Of a DNA stretch of 64,000 nt, positions 43,132 to 51,164 are shown piece after piece (positions within the stretch are counted from its first letter, which is position 1; each line of letters begins with the position of its first letter). The DNA is from Asbonarchaeum sp964517675 (GTDB lineage: Archaea; Nanohalarchaeota; Nanosalinia; Nanosalinales; Nanoanaerosalinaceae). A program made the position numbers and the translations under genes. The stretch is from the NCBI GenBank assembly GCA_964517675.1, contig CAZFEL010000004.1:52584-116583 (forward strand), given 5' to 3'. The notes beneath the pieces are model-generated. The model was not told the origin of the DNA. It ran no database searches and saw only the letters and a list, made by a program, of their open reading frames with translations.

Positions 43132-43752
43132 ATGATCGGGAAGCTGAAGGATATGTTGAGTGGGCTCTTCGGTTCGCGCCAGGAGATCTCGCTCGGTATC
43201 TACGGTCCTCCGAACGCGGGCAAGTCAACGCTGGCGAACATGATGTCCTTGGAACTTCTGGGTGAGGAGATGACGGATGTCTCTGAAGTTCCACACGAGA
43301 CCCGCGAGGTGAAAAAGAAAGAGCGGGCGACCCTGGAGGCCAACGGCAAGACGATCAACATGAACCTCTTGGACATGCCAGGTATCTCGACGAAGGTCGA
43401 TTTCAAGGAGTTCAAAGAATACGGGCTTGAGGAGGATTCCGCGAAGTCCCGTGCCAAGGAGGCGACCAAGGGCATTGTGGAGGCCATCAAGTGGCTGGAC
43501 GATGTCGATGCCTGCCTGGTGGTCTTCGATTCGACGGAGGATCCGTACACTCAGGTGAACGTGACGGTGATCGGGAACCTGGAGGCGAAAAAGATCCCCA
43601 TCCTGATCGTGGCGAACAAGGTCGATCTCGAGGATGCTGACCCGGAGGCTGTCAGGGACGCGTTCCCACAGCACCCGGTGGTCGAGGTGTCCGCGAAGGA
43701 GGGTATAAACATAGACAAGCTCTACGATGAGATCATCAACCACCTGAGTTAA
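43132..43752 (+). CDS. arvA: ArvA/OapA-like small GTPase (Era-like)
   Basis: A 206-residue Era-like GTPase with G1 GPPNAGKST, G3 DMPGI, NKVD (G4) and SAKEG (G5) and little else. With the next two genes it forms the conserved euryarchaeal trio known as OapABC or ArvABC. In haloarchaea the GTPase ArvA is needed for extracellular vesicle formation (established for Haloferax, from memory). ATTTTTATATT about 35-40 bp upstream is the promoter. The next gene starts 1 nt after the stop. Confidence 0.88.
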   Translation: MIGKLKDMLSGLFGSRQEISLGIYGPPNAGKSTLANMMSLELLGEEMTDVSEVPHETREVKKKERATLEANGKTINMNLLDMPGISTKVDFKEFKEYGLEEDSAKSRAKEATKGIVEAIKWLDDVDACLVVFDSTEDPYTQVNVTVIGNLEAKKIPILIVANKVDLEDADPEAVRDAFPQHPVVEVSAKEGINIDKLYDEIINHLS

Positions 43753-43753
43753 G

Positions 43754-44134
43754 ATGGCAGACGGCATACCGATCGAGTTCATCAGTCGACAGAAGCTGAC
43801 CGAGCAGGGCTTTGAGGAGAAACTGGAGATGATCCTCGAGGAGGTCCGGGATGGGAAGATCCTGGTCCTCGAGGAGGCCCTCAATCCGGACGAGAAACGC
43901 CGGCTGATGGAGTCCTCGATGGAGCAGGTGGACGAGGAGTTCCCCGGTATCGAGTTCTCAGGCATCGAGAACGGCGGGGACGTGTACGACAGGATACTCA
44001 ACAACGTCTTCAACCTTCTCGGCAAAGAGCGGCGCAAGGGCCTGACGATCGTCGGCAACTCGGAGGTCATGGAGAAGCTCCAGGAGAGCCGTGAGTCGGT
44101 CTCCCTGCTGGCGAAGGCCGCGGAGGAGGGATGA
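43754..44134 (+). CDS. arvB: ArvB/OapB-like protein (DUF2073)
   Basis: A 126-residue alpha/beta protein with the DUF2073 pattern: IPIEFISRQKLTEQGFEEKLEMI at the start, GKILVLEEALNPDEK and a C-terminal KGLTIVGNSEVMEKL. The role is unknown beyond its fixed link with the ArvA GTPase and the zinc-ribbon protein. ATG 43754 is 1 nt past the ArvA stop, so translation is coupled. Confidence 0.87.
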   Translation: MADGIPIEFISRQKLTEQGFEEKLEMILEEVRDGKILVLEEALNPDEKRRLMESSMEQVDEEFPGIEFSGIENGGDVYDRILNNVFNLLGKERRKGLTIVGNSEVMEKLQESRESVSLLAKAAEEG

Positions 44135-44138
44135 TACG

Positions 44139-44555
44139 ATGCCCCACCGCTGTATGAACTGTGGCAAGGAGTACGAAGAAGACGCTCAGGAACTGGTCGA
44201 TGGCTGTTCGTGTGGCTCGACGCTTTTCCTCTACCAGAAACAGCCCGATGGCGAGGGCGAGGAGATGGTGGAGGAACCCGAGGTCGAGGAGGATGAGGTC
44301 ATGGAGGAGATCGATGAGTTCCTCCAGGACGTCAAGGAAGACGGTACAGGGGCCCGCGATTCGAAGATCCGATTCGACCTGCAGTCGATCAGGATCATCG
44401 AGGAAGGTGTCTATGAGATCGACCTGAAGAAGCTGCTGGAGCGTGAGCCACTGATTGTGGAGGTCAAGGATAGCAAGTACTTCCTCCATCTCGCGTCAGT
44501 GTTCACGCAGGGCGAGGACAAGAACCTGAGCCTGCAGGAACTCGACGATGAGTGA
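44139..44555 (+). CDS. arvC: ArvC/OapC-like zinc-ribbon protein
   Basis: A 138-residue protein with an N-terminal zinc ribbon (CMNCGKEYEEDAQELVDGCSCG), an acidic linker, and a small C-terminal domain with RFDLQSIRIIEEGVYEIDL, as in the OapC/ArvC family. It completes the ArvABC operon. ATG 44139 follows closely on the ArvB stop (ATGATACGATG). It converges with the MAT gene 6 bp away. Confidence 0.87.
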   Translation: MPHRCMNCGKEYEEDAQELVDGCSCGSTLFLYQKQPDGEGEEMVEEPEVEEDEVMEEIDEFLQDVKEDGTGARDSKIRFDLQSIRIIEEGVYEIDLKKLLEREPLIVEVKDSKYFLHLASVFTQGEDKNLSLQELDDE

Positions 44556-44561
44556 GCGGGG

Positions 44562-45761
44562 TCAGTAGGTCCGTATCTTCCCCTGGATGACCTTCTCCAT
44601 CACGTCTTCGATGTTCTCGAGCCAGTAGTCGGCGGTCTTGGTGATGTCGTCCTCGATGTCGGAGTCCATGCCGTCGGTGGTCGCGACCTCGATGTCCGCG
44701 ATCTGGGGCTTATCGATAGGCTTGCCGATCTGGCTGAGGAGCTTGACGGTGACCTCCTCGATGTCGCTGTTCTGTTCGACGATCTGGTCGGCGATGTAGT
44801 GGCTCATGACGTTGTATATCTTCCCGACATGGGCGACAGGGTTCTTGCCGCTGCTTGCCTCGAGTGACATGGGCCGCTTGGGCGTGATGAGGCCTGATGC
44901 GCGGTTCCCTCGCCCTGTGGAGCCGTCATCACCCATCTCTGCGGAGGTACCGGTGACGGTGAGATAGACCGATTCGCGCTCGTAGTCGTCGGCGCTGTTG
45001 ATCGTCACGTCGATTTCATCGTCGGTGAACCGCCGGGCCTGGTCGAGGACCTCTTCGCGGAGCTGTTCGATCAGGGACCTGTACGCGTCCAGGTCATCGA
45101 CGTGGCTGTCGACGAAGGCGGCCGCGAGGGTGATCATGGTGGTATCGTCCTCCCGGAGGGCCATGACCTTGATATCCTCGCCGATCGCCGGCATCCTGTC
45201 CCTGAAGCTGTCGCTGTTGAGGTGCTTCTCGAGGTTGAGAGTGAGTTTCTCGGTCGGGGAAAGCGGTGCGTGCCCGATGCCGAAGCTGGTGTCATTGGCC
45301 AACGGGACGGCGTCGTCCCGGGCGTAGAGGTCGGTGAGATCGGACGATCCCTGCCCGATCCGTGAGTCGATGATGAGATCTTCTTCGATGTCGAGGTGGG
45401 GCAGGGTATCATCGAGGAACCTGCGTGCGGCCCGCAGTGCTGCCCCGTGGACGTTGACGGTCTTCCCGTCGTACTCCTGGGTCGCCCGGCCGCCGAGGAG
45501 GATGTAGATCGGCTCGGTGACGGTGCCCCCGCCAAAGGACGGCCTCGACTGGCCGCCGATGATCTGGACCTCGTCGGTGTTGTGGTGGGCGATGGTGTCG
45601 AAGGTCTGTCTGTACTCCTTGCACAGCTCCCGGGAGACGGCCTCGGAGATAGCGTCCGCGAGTGAGTCCGGGTGGCCCTTGCCCTTCCGTTCGACGAGTT
45701 CGATGTCATGTTCGGGGACCGCGTGCCCCTGCTGTTCGGTTATCTGTATGTTCCGTGTCAA
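44562..45761 (-). CDS. mat: archaeal S-adenosylmethionine synthetase
   Basis: Makes S-adenosylmethionine from methionine and ATP. The 399-residue protein is the archaeal MAT type, with ELVERKGKGHPDSLADAISE, IGGQSRPSFGGG, GIGHAPLSPTEK and RGNRASGLITPKRPMSLEA. A start at ATG 45782 would lie only about 15 bp from the TATA-like box (45793-45803, read on the minus strand), upstream of the expected transcript start. TTG 45761 gives the usual spacing and matches the N-terminus of homologues, so I use it. Confidence 0.93.
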   Translation of the reverse strand: MTRNIQITEQQGHAVPEHDIELVERKGKGHPDSLADAISEAVSRELCKEYRQTFDTIAHHNTDEVQIIGGQSRPSFGGGTVTEPIYILLGGRATQEYDGKTVNVHGAALRAARRFLDDTLPHLDIEEDLIIDSRIGQGSSDLTDLYARDDAVPLANDTSFGIGHAPLSPTEKLTLNLEKHLNSDSFRDRMPAIGEDIKVMALREDDTTMITLAAAFVDSHVDDLDAYRSLIEQLREEVLDQARRFTDDEIDVTINSADDYERESVYLTVTGTSAEMGDDGSTGRGNRASGLITPKRPMSLEASSGKNPVAHVGKIYNVMSHYIADQIVEQNSDIEEVTVKLLSQIGKPIDKPQIADIEVATTDGMDSDIEDDITKTADYWLENIEDVMEKVIQGKIRTY

Positions 45762-45797
45762 AAAACGGCACCACCGTTCCATGCAGTCCGAAGATGT

Positions 45798-46400
45798 TTA
45801 AGTCTTATCGCCTTCGAGGATGAGTTCCGGGCTGTGCTGTCTGAGGGTCGCTGTGAAGGCGGTGTGTGGTTCCTCATCGACGATGCCCTCGAGCTGCCCC
45901 TGGAGGAAGGTGTCCGCAAGGACCTTGAGGATGTTCTTGGGTGCGACACCGGAACAGGCCTTCCGCGGGATGTTGTAGTGATCGCAGAAGATGTGCCTGA
46001 TCGCGGTCGGCCCGGTCTCGGGCTGTGCTGCCGATTCGGAGAGCTGGCTGTGGAGGTGGGTCAGGGCCCAGTCCTTGAGGAAGGATTCCCTGTACGTGTC
46101 CAGTGCCTCTTTGCCCTTGTCGGTGAGCTGGTAGGTGGTGATCAGGGTCCGGTTGACCTCCTCGGTGTTGGTGAGCCGTGCCTTGAGGAGGCAGTCATCG
46201 TAGAGGTCCTGGACGCGCCTGCTTATGGTCTGGATGGAGATGGACTCGAGCTCGGGGATGCTCTCGGTGCTATCGAGGACCCGGCGGTGGATCTCTTTCT
46301 TCCAGAGTGAGGTTTGGGCGCGTTCGATTGTCGTGAGGATCGAAAACTCGGTCTCGTCTATCACTGTATCGACCTGTGGAGGAGGCCCCGCCTGAGTCAT
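45798..46400 (-). CDS. winged-helix transcriptional regulator
   Basis: A 200-residue protein with a winged-helix DNA-binding domain in the first about 90 residues (ETEFSILTTIERA, IQTISRRVQDLYDDCLLKA, TTYQLTDKGKEALDTY), similar to PadR/MarR-type archaeal regulators. The C-terminal half is helical with two Cys and may bind a ligand or mediate dimerisation. ATG 46400 is taken as start; the frame upstream continues without a clear promoter. It ends 37 bp from the mat start and could regulate it. Confidence 0.7.
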   Translation of the reverse strand: MTQAGPPPQVDTVIDETEFSILTTIERAQTSLWKKEIHRRVLDSTESIPELESISIQTISRRVQDLYDDCLLKARLTNTEEVNRTLITTYQLTDKGKEALDTYRESFLKDWALTHLHSQLSESAAQPETGPTAIRHIFCDHYNIPRKACSGVAPKNILKVLADTFLQGQLEGIVDEEPHTAFTATLRQHSPELILEGDKT

Positions 46401-46614
46401 AAAACACCGCCACTGATTTCCAGCCCTGATGGCGGTGGAAACGGCTCCAAGGCGGTCGCTGGTGCCGTTTGGTGGGATCCTGAGTGCAGTGTCAATGCTC
46501 CGGTGCGGTCGCTCCGTGATCGTTCCAGTCTGGAGGGATGCTGTGAACACCGGGGCGGTATAAGGGGCTCCGGTGAGCTGGCTGTCCTGTCCGTGGAACC
46601 GGACATCCCCCGTG

Positions 46615-46640
46615 GCCGGGGGATTCTCCCCCGGCATTTT
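46615..46640. terminator. strong hairpin with flanking T-run
   Basis: GCCGGGGG (46615-46622), a 5-nt loop and CCCCCGGC (46628-46635), followed on the plus strand by ATTTTAA. It lies in the 269-bp gap between the regulator and the WHy gene. It follows the 3' end of the minus-strand WHy gene at 46670 and so may terminate that transcript too. Confidence 0.45.
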
Positions 46641-46669
46641 AATATGTTGAAACGAGCCAGAACGCGGTC

Positions 46670-47806
46670 TCAGAGAAGGTCATCGAACGTCGAACCGTCG
46701 TCCTCGGTGGTGTTGGTGCTTCCATCGTCGTTGCCACCGCTGCTCCCATCGTCCTGCCCATCCGTGCCTGCGGTCCCGTCCGTCGGGCCCGTGCACCCGT
46801 GTATCTCTGTCTGTTGTCTTTGTTCATCCATAAGGAGGGCGGTCTGGATGTCGAACCGGCAGGTCATCCCGTCCTGGGGGACGGTGAACCGCGTTCCCCC
46901 GATCTCGAACAGGAGGCTGACGGTGATAGTCCCGCTGGTCCGTTCGCCGTTCCGGACGTGGCTGTGGAGCCAGTCATCGATCTTGTCGTTGTCGAGGTCG
47001 ATCTCGAAGGGTACCTCGCGGCTCTCGCCGGCGGGGATCTGTGTGTCCGCGAGGCTGTCCGTCTGGCTGGCATCCCATCTCGACATGGTGATGTCGTTCA
47101 GGGTGATGTCGCCGGTGAAGGTGGGCGTGGGGATGGGGTAGGCGTTGGGGTTATAGACGGTAACGGCGACGTCGGTCGTGGTTGTGTTCCGGGTGATCTC
47201 GCCCCAGCTGGCCGTGATCTCCCTGACCTCGATCTGGGGCTGTTCCTGGAACCCGAGGATGGTCACGGTCGGACCGTTGTAGGTCCCCTCGATCGCATTG
47301 AGGGCGTCCTCCATCCGACCGGTGATATCGGTCTGGATGGTCCGGCCGATGTCTGGCGGGTCGATGGGGGCTTTGAACGGGAGGAGGCCGGATCTGAACC
47401 GGAGATCGAGGCTGGCCCGGGAGGTCTCCCCTGCCTGGAGGTGTGTAACCCACCAGGCGGGGAGGTTGGCGGTGATGACGTCGGTGGTGACGGTGGTCGT
47501 GCTGTTGCCGGGCTCGAGGGGGAGCTCCTCGAGGGTCCCTTCCGCGAGCCGGATGCCCTGCAGGTCGAGGCCGTACTCGAGGGTGAACGTCGAGACTGTG
47601 AGCCCGACAGGGTTGGGATTGTCCACCCAGACGGTGGTGTGGACGGGGATGCTGTCGTTGGTCACGTTGCCCCACTCGCCCATGTCGACGAGGCCGGCCG
47701 ACGGTGCCTGGAGGGTGCCGGTCGCGACCGCCAGCCCGAGTCCGCCGAGGATGACGGTCGGGATAGCGAGCAGGCCGAGGACGAGTGGTGCTATACCGGT
47801 TCTCAT
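46670..47806 (-). CDS. secreted LEA14-like (WHy domain) protein
   Basis: A 378-residue protein with an N-terminal signal/anchor (about 8-30) and two WHy-type immunoglobulin-like domains (about 55-160 and 185-310; DNPNPVGLTVSTFTLEYGLDL and VYNPNAYPIPTPTFTGDI). A Gly/Asp/Thr-rich tail follows. Such proteins are linked to desiccation and salt stress. Several N-x-S/T sequons are present. It starts within the stop of the Nudix gene (overlap of 4 bp). Confidence 0.85.
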   Translation of the reverse strand: MRTGIAPLVLGLLAIPTVILGGLGLAVATGTLQAPSAGLVDMGEWGNVTNDSIPVHTTVWVDNPNPVGLTVSTFTLEYGLDLQGIRLAEGTLEELPLEPGNSTTTVTTDVITANLPAWWVTHLQAGETSRASLDLRFRSGLLPFKAPIDPPDIGRTIQTDITGRMEDALNAIEGTYNGPTVTILGFQEQPQIEVREITASWGEITRNTTTTDVAVTVYNPNAYPIPTPTFTGDITLNDITMSRWDASQTDSLADTQIPAGESREVPFEIDLDNDKIDDWLHSHVRNGERTSGTITVSLLFEIGGTRFTVPQDGMTCRFDIQTALLMDEQRQQTEIHGCTGPTDGTAGTDGQDDGSSGGNDDGSTNTTEDDGSTFDDLL

Positions 47807-48240
47807 CGCTGTTCGACCCTCTCTTTGACGTCCCTGACCAGCTCCCGCTGGTTCTCGTGTGTGAGTATGTCTGTGGTGTCGCGGGTGTTGAGGAAATGGC
47901 CCTTGCTGTGTTCGTCCTCATCAGGGTTGTCCGAGATGTCGATGAAGGCAGAATCGGGTGCCCGGGCCATGAAGGCGTGGTACCGGGCGCGGTGTTTCTC
48001 GCCGTCGCGCTCGTACGCCCATTCATGGACGTCATCGAGGTCTGTTACCTCCGTGGGTTCGATGCTGGTCTCTTCGATGACTTCGCGGCGGGCTGCGGTC
48101 TCGGGGTCCTCGCCATCGTCGAGGCGGCCTTTTGGGAGCTCCCAGCCGTCCCAGGTGACGTCCCTCCGGAGGACGGCGAACCGGGGATGCCCGCCGGCCA
48201 TCTTGTACAGCGCGACGACGACGCCTACGACCTCGTTCAT
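47803..48240 (-). CDS. Nudix hydrolase
   Basis: A 145-residue Nudix enzyme. The Nudix box GRLDDGEDPETAARREVIEE is complete (Gx5Ex7REUxEE). WELPKGR and the N-terminal VVGVVVALYKM complete the fold. The substrate is unknown; diadenosine polyphosphates or nucleotide sugars are typical. ATTTTTAA at about 48262-48269 gives a leaderless start at 48240. Confidence 0.92.
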   Translation of the reverse strand: MNEVVGVVVALYKMAGGHPRFAVLRRDVTWDGWELPKGRLDDGEDPETAARREVIEETSIEPTEVTDLDDVHEWAYERDGEKHRARYHAFMARAPDSAFIDISDNPDEDEHSKGHFLNTRDTTDILTHENQRELVRDVKERVEQR

Positions 48241-48275
48241 GCGGTCACGGGTGGGCTCTTACTGTTAAAAATGTG

Positions 48276-48848
48276 TCACCGCTCCCAGGGGTATGTGATC
48301 CAGGCGATGGTCTCCCCGAGGTGGACGTCGGGCTCGATGATGCTGTGTGGCTTGGTGTGGAGGGTGGCGGTGATGATGGTCTCGATGTCGTCGTTCTCCT
48401 GGAGGTAGTCTTTCACGTCGGCGAGGGTCTGGCCGGTGTCAGCGAGGTTGACCTCGCCCTCGACATCATGGAGCATCTCGCCGTTGATCTCGACCTCCTC
48501 GAGTCTGGTCTCGCCGTCGTAGTGGGTGGCATCGACGGTGCCGTACGGGACATCGAGGCCGTAGCTGAGCGCTGTCGCGAGAGGGTTCCCGCCCCGGCTG
48601 ATACCGACGACAGCATCGGGGTCGTACTCGGACTCAAGCTCCTCGATCATGGTCGCGATCGCGGTATCCAGTTCCTCGTGACCCATATCGCGCCTGGGTG
48701 GGTCCGCATCGATGTGGCTGTAGAGTCTGTCTTCGATGGCCTCCCGGTCCTTTTCGTACCTTGATGCCAGGTCGGTGGCGGTGGCCTGGAGGTCATCGTA
48801 GGTTTGGATGTCCTGAGCTGCCTCCTGGAGAACGGTGTCGATGCCCAT
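48276..48848 (-). CDS. phosphoribosyltransferase (xanthine/guanine type)
   Basis: A 190-residue type I phosphoribosyltransferase with an unusual helical N-terminal extension (about 1-75). AVVGISRGGNPLATALSY is the family's N-terminal loop, and WITYPWER at the C-terminus is the hood motif of bacterial-type xanthine-guanine enzymes. The PRPP loop reads VEGEVNLADTGQTLADV, retaining DTG but lacking the usual hydrophobic-DD pair before it. Purine salvage is the likely role. A GTTGTAAAGC box lies 25-30 bp before ATG 48848. Confidence 0.8.
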   Translation of the reverse strand: MGIDTVLQEAAQDIQTYDDLQATATDLASRYEKDREAIEDRLYSHIDADPPRRDMGHEELDTAIATMIEELESEYDPDAVVGISRGGNPLATALSYGLDVPYGTVDATHYDGETRLEEVEINGEMLHDVEGEVNLADTGQTLADVKDYLQENDDIETIITATLHTKPHSIIEPDVHLGETIAWITYPWER

Positions 48849-48885
48849 GGGGTATGGTGGGAGGGCTCGGTTGTAAAGCTTGCGG

Positions 48886-50043
48886 TCACGGCCGCTCGTC
48901 GAGGGTCAGATCGATCTTTCGCCGCTGCCCGTCACGGATGACGGTGAGGGTGATGGTCTGTCCGACCTCTGTGTGCTTCGAGAGGCGGGTGAGGACGTCA
49001 TCGAGGTTGCTGACCGGTGTGCCGTCGATACCGATGATCACATCGCCCCCAAGGGTGATGTTCTGGCCCCGCACCATCGTGGTATCCGAACCGCCCTGGA
49101 GTCCGGCCGCGTCTGCGGGGGAGTCATCGACGATGTTGATGATGAGGAAGCCCCGTGCCTCCGTGATACCCATCTCGTCGGCGATCGGCGGTGTGACATC
49201 GATGCCCTCGACGCCGATCCAGGGATGATCGTACTCGCCGTCCTGGATGAGTTCTGGTACTATCCTGCTGACGGTGTTCGAGGGGATGGCGAACCCGACA
49301 CCGGAGAATGTGGATGTCTCGGTGTCGATGGCGGTGTTGACCCCGATGATCTCACTGCGCATGTTGAGCAGCGGGCCGCCTGAGTTGCCGGGATTGATGG
49401 CGGCGTCGGTCTGGATGACGTTGGGGATCGAGAAGCCCTCTGTCGCGGGGATCCGTCGGTCGGTCCCGGAGATGATACCCGTGGTGACCGTGCCTTCGAG
49501 GCCGAACGGTGCCCCGATCGCGAGGACAGGGTCTGTCTGTCGCATGGCCGAGGAGTTACCGAGGGCAAGGGGCCTGAGACCGGTCCTGTCGATCTTGAGG
49601 ACGGCAAGGTCTGTGTATGGATCGGTGCCGATGACCTCTGCTTCGTGGATGCTGCCATCGTTGAGACGGACGTCGAAGACATTGCCCTGTTCGATGACGT
49701 GGTTGTTGGTGACGATGTGCCCTGCGCTGTCATAGATGAACCCGGAGCCCGAGGACTGTCGTGTCAGGCCTTCGGCGGTCTGCTGGTATGTCGTGATGGA
49801 GACGACGGACTCGCTGGCCGACTGGAAGACTTGGTATGTGAGGTCCTGTCCGGAGCCTATACTATCTCCTGTTGTGTTGACGTCGAAGACCCGGGGTTCG
49901 AGCTGCTCGGTGGCGTTGATTCCTGGTACGTCCTGTGTGCTGTCCTCGAGGAGGGTGCTTGAGCCGTAGAAGACGAACCCGGCCTGGAATCCGATGAGGA
50001 TGGCGATGAGAATGACAGCCAGGTTGGTACCTCGTGCAGGCAT
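48886..50043 (-). CDS. HtrA/DegP-type serine protease
   Basis: A 385-residue membrane-anchored protease for quality control outside the membrane. It has an N-terminal anchor (about 8-28), a trypsin-like domain with His115 (TNNHVIE), Asp145 (YTDLAVLKI) and Ser221 (GNSGGP), and one PDZ domain (about 290-380; FLIINIVDDSPADAAGLQGG). An AGATTTATTAGG box about 25 bp upstream supports ATG 50043 over the longer frame. Confidence 0.93.
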   Translation of the reverse strand: MPARGTNLAVILIAILIGFQAGFVFYGSSTLLEDSTQDVPGINATEQLEPRVFDVNTTGDSIGSGQDLTYQVFQSASESVVSITTYQQTAEGLTRQSSGSGFIYDSAGHIVTNNHVIEQGNVFDVRLNDGSIHEAEVIGTDPYTDLAVLKIDRTGLRPLALGNSSAMRQTDPVLAIGAPFGLEGTVTTGIISGTDRRIPATEGFSIPNVIQTDAAINPGNSGGPLLNMRSEIIGVNTAIDTETSTFSGVGFAIPSNTVSRIVPELIQDGEYDHPWIGVEGIDVTPPIADEMGITEARGFLIINIVDDSPADAAGLQGGSDTTMVRGQNITLGGDVIIGIDGTPVSNLDDVLTRLSKHTEVGQTITLTVIRDGQRRKIDLTLDERP

Positions 50044-50165
50044 GGGGTCTGAATTGGCAGGGAATCCTAATAAATCTTGTCTCGGCATCTGTGAGCGAGC
50101 AGCAGTCACCGCTGCAGAAGACAGACACTTAAGAGTGGCTGTCTCCAAACTGTACGGTACGGCAC

Positions 50166-50436
50166 GGGGAGGTAGCTCAGGTGGTTAGAGCACTGCGCTC
50201 ATAACCCCCTCAGTCGAGGTCGATACCTGGGCTGTTTGGTTGTGAGCTCTGAGGGGCTCCCGGGACTCCGAAAAGGGATCGGAGGGCCGGTAGATGACGG
50301 TCCGAAGCCGTTGCCCCGATGATCTGAGTCAGGCGGTCTGCGTTGCGACACGTGGACCTGCCAACAAGCAAACACCACGAGCGAAACCGTCAGGTGAGTT
50401 ACGCAGAGGTCGCGGGTTCGAACCCCGCCCTCCCCA
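50166..50436 (+). tRNA. tRNA with CAU anticodon, 197-nt intron (Met elongator or Ile2)
   Basis: The 5' half (50166-50203) and 3' half (50401-50436) form a normal cloverleaf: acceptor GGGGAGG/CCTCCCC, D-stem GCTC/GAGC, anticodon stem CTGCG/CGCAG, T-stem GCGGG/CCCGC, anticodon CAT at 50200-50202, discriminator A, no encoded CCA. The intron 50204-50400 sits after position 37, the canonical archaeal site, and CTCA (50209-50212) can pair with TGAG (50395-50398) near the splice sites. The anticodon stem is not the initiator type. Elongator Met and Ile2 cannot be separated by eye. Confidence 0.92.
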
Positions 50437-50437
50437 T

Positions 50438-50446
50438 CCTTTTTAT
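50438..50446 (+). promoter_or_regulatory. T-rich end of tRNA transcript and TATA-like box
   Basis: CCTTTTTATCC directly follows the tRNA and lies 25-30 bp before ATG 50470. It could both terminate the tRNA and start the zinc-finger transcript. Confidence 0.45.
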
Positions 50447-50469
50447 CCTGTCACGAGAGGTTCTCACGT

Positions 50470-50679
50470 ATGCCTGAACCGAAAGAAGTCTTCATCTGTC
50501 CTGCGTGCCAGAAGTACACGCCTGTCGATGAGGCCACGAGCGAGAAACCGGTCTGTCGGACCGACGGCTGCGACCGGGAGGGCGAGATCCTCAACCGCAT
50601 GTGGATGTGTCCGGCGTGTAAGAAATGCTTCGGGTCCAGACAGGAGTTGAAACAGCACGGTCAGTCTGCACACCAGTAG
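50470..50679 (+). CDS. small C2H2/zinc-ribbon protein
   Basis: A 69-residue protein with two or three zinc sites. CPAC at residues 10-13 pairs with CRTDGC (about 29-34), and a classic C2H2 finger MCPACKKCFGSRQELKQHGQS..H ends the protein. Likely a nucleic acid or protein binder. The CTTTTTATCC box gives a leaderless mRNA from ATG 50470. Confidence 0.75.
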   Translation: MPEPKEVFICPACQKYTPVDEATSEKPVCRTDGCDREGEILNRMWMCPACKKCFGSRQELKQHGQSAHQ

Positions 50680-50683
50680 CCAG

Positions 50684-51106
50684 CTACCGTTCCAGGAGGC
50701 CTGCCTCGATATCCTCGAAGAACGATTCGACGGCCTCGTGAGCCTGTGATGGTTCGTCGGCTTCCTCGAGATAGTCTGTGATGGTCTCTGCAGCCGCTTC
50801 AAGTGTATCGGTATCGAGCTCGCGGAGATCCGCGTAGTGGCTCGTCTCTGAAGACCGGCCGGGAGTGATCCGTTCTCGGGCGGGTTCGAGTGTGTCCGCA
50901 TCTGCCTCGATCGCGATCTCGATGCCGGGATCGGGGTTGTCCTTGAGCCTGTATCCTTTCTTCCCGCGGGCGATGGCACCGTCTTTCCAGAGATCGATCT
51001 CGTACCGTTGCTCTGCCGCGATCTCGATGCGGTGGTATGCGAAGTCATTGTTCTCCGAGACCGCCCGGAGACGTGTGTCGCCGTACACGCGTGTGGTATC
51101 GTCCAT
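50684..51106 (-). CDS. acidic protein, unknown
   Basis: A 140-residue acidic alpha/beta protein without a recognised family (YHRIEIAAEQRYEIDLWKDG, then helices). It converges with the zinc-finger gene and is separated from the upstream HD gene by 58 bp that contain GCTTATAAG (about 51144-51152). Confidence 0.65.
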   Translation of the reverse strand: MDDTTRVYGDTRLRAVSENNDFAYHRIEIAAEQRYEIDLWKDGAIARGKKGYRLKDNPDPGIEIAIEADADTLEPARERITPGRSSETSHYADLRELDTDTLEAAAETITDYLEEADEPSQAHEAVESFFEDIEAGLLER

Positions 51107-51164
51107 CCCGGTTCACCGTTGTTACTGTAGAGATATGACTCGATGCTTATAAGATGACTGCCTG

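Noticed and set aside
46799..48268. Open frame of 489 codons on the plus strand opposite the WHy and Nudix genes
   Set aside because: It is Gly/Asp/Val-rich mirror sequence across two well-supported genes, with no domain signal.
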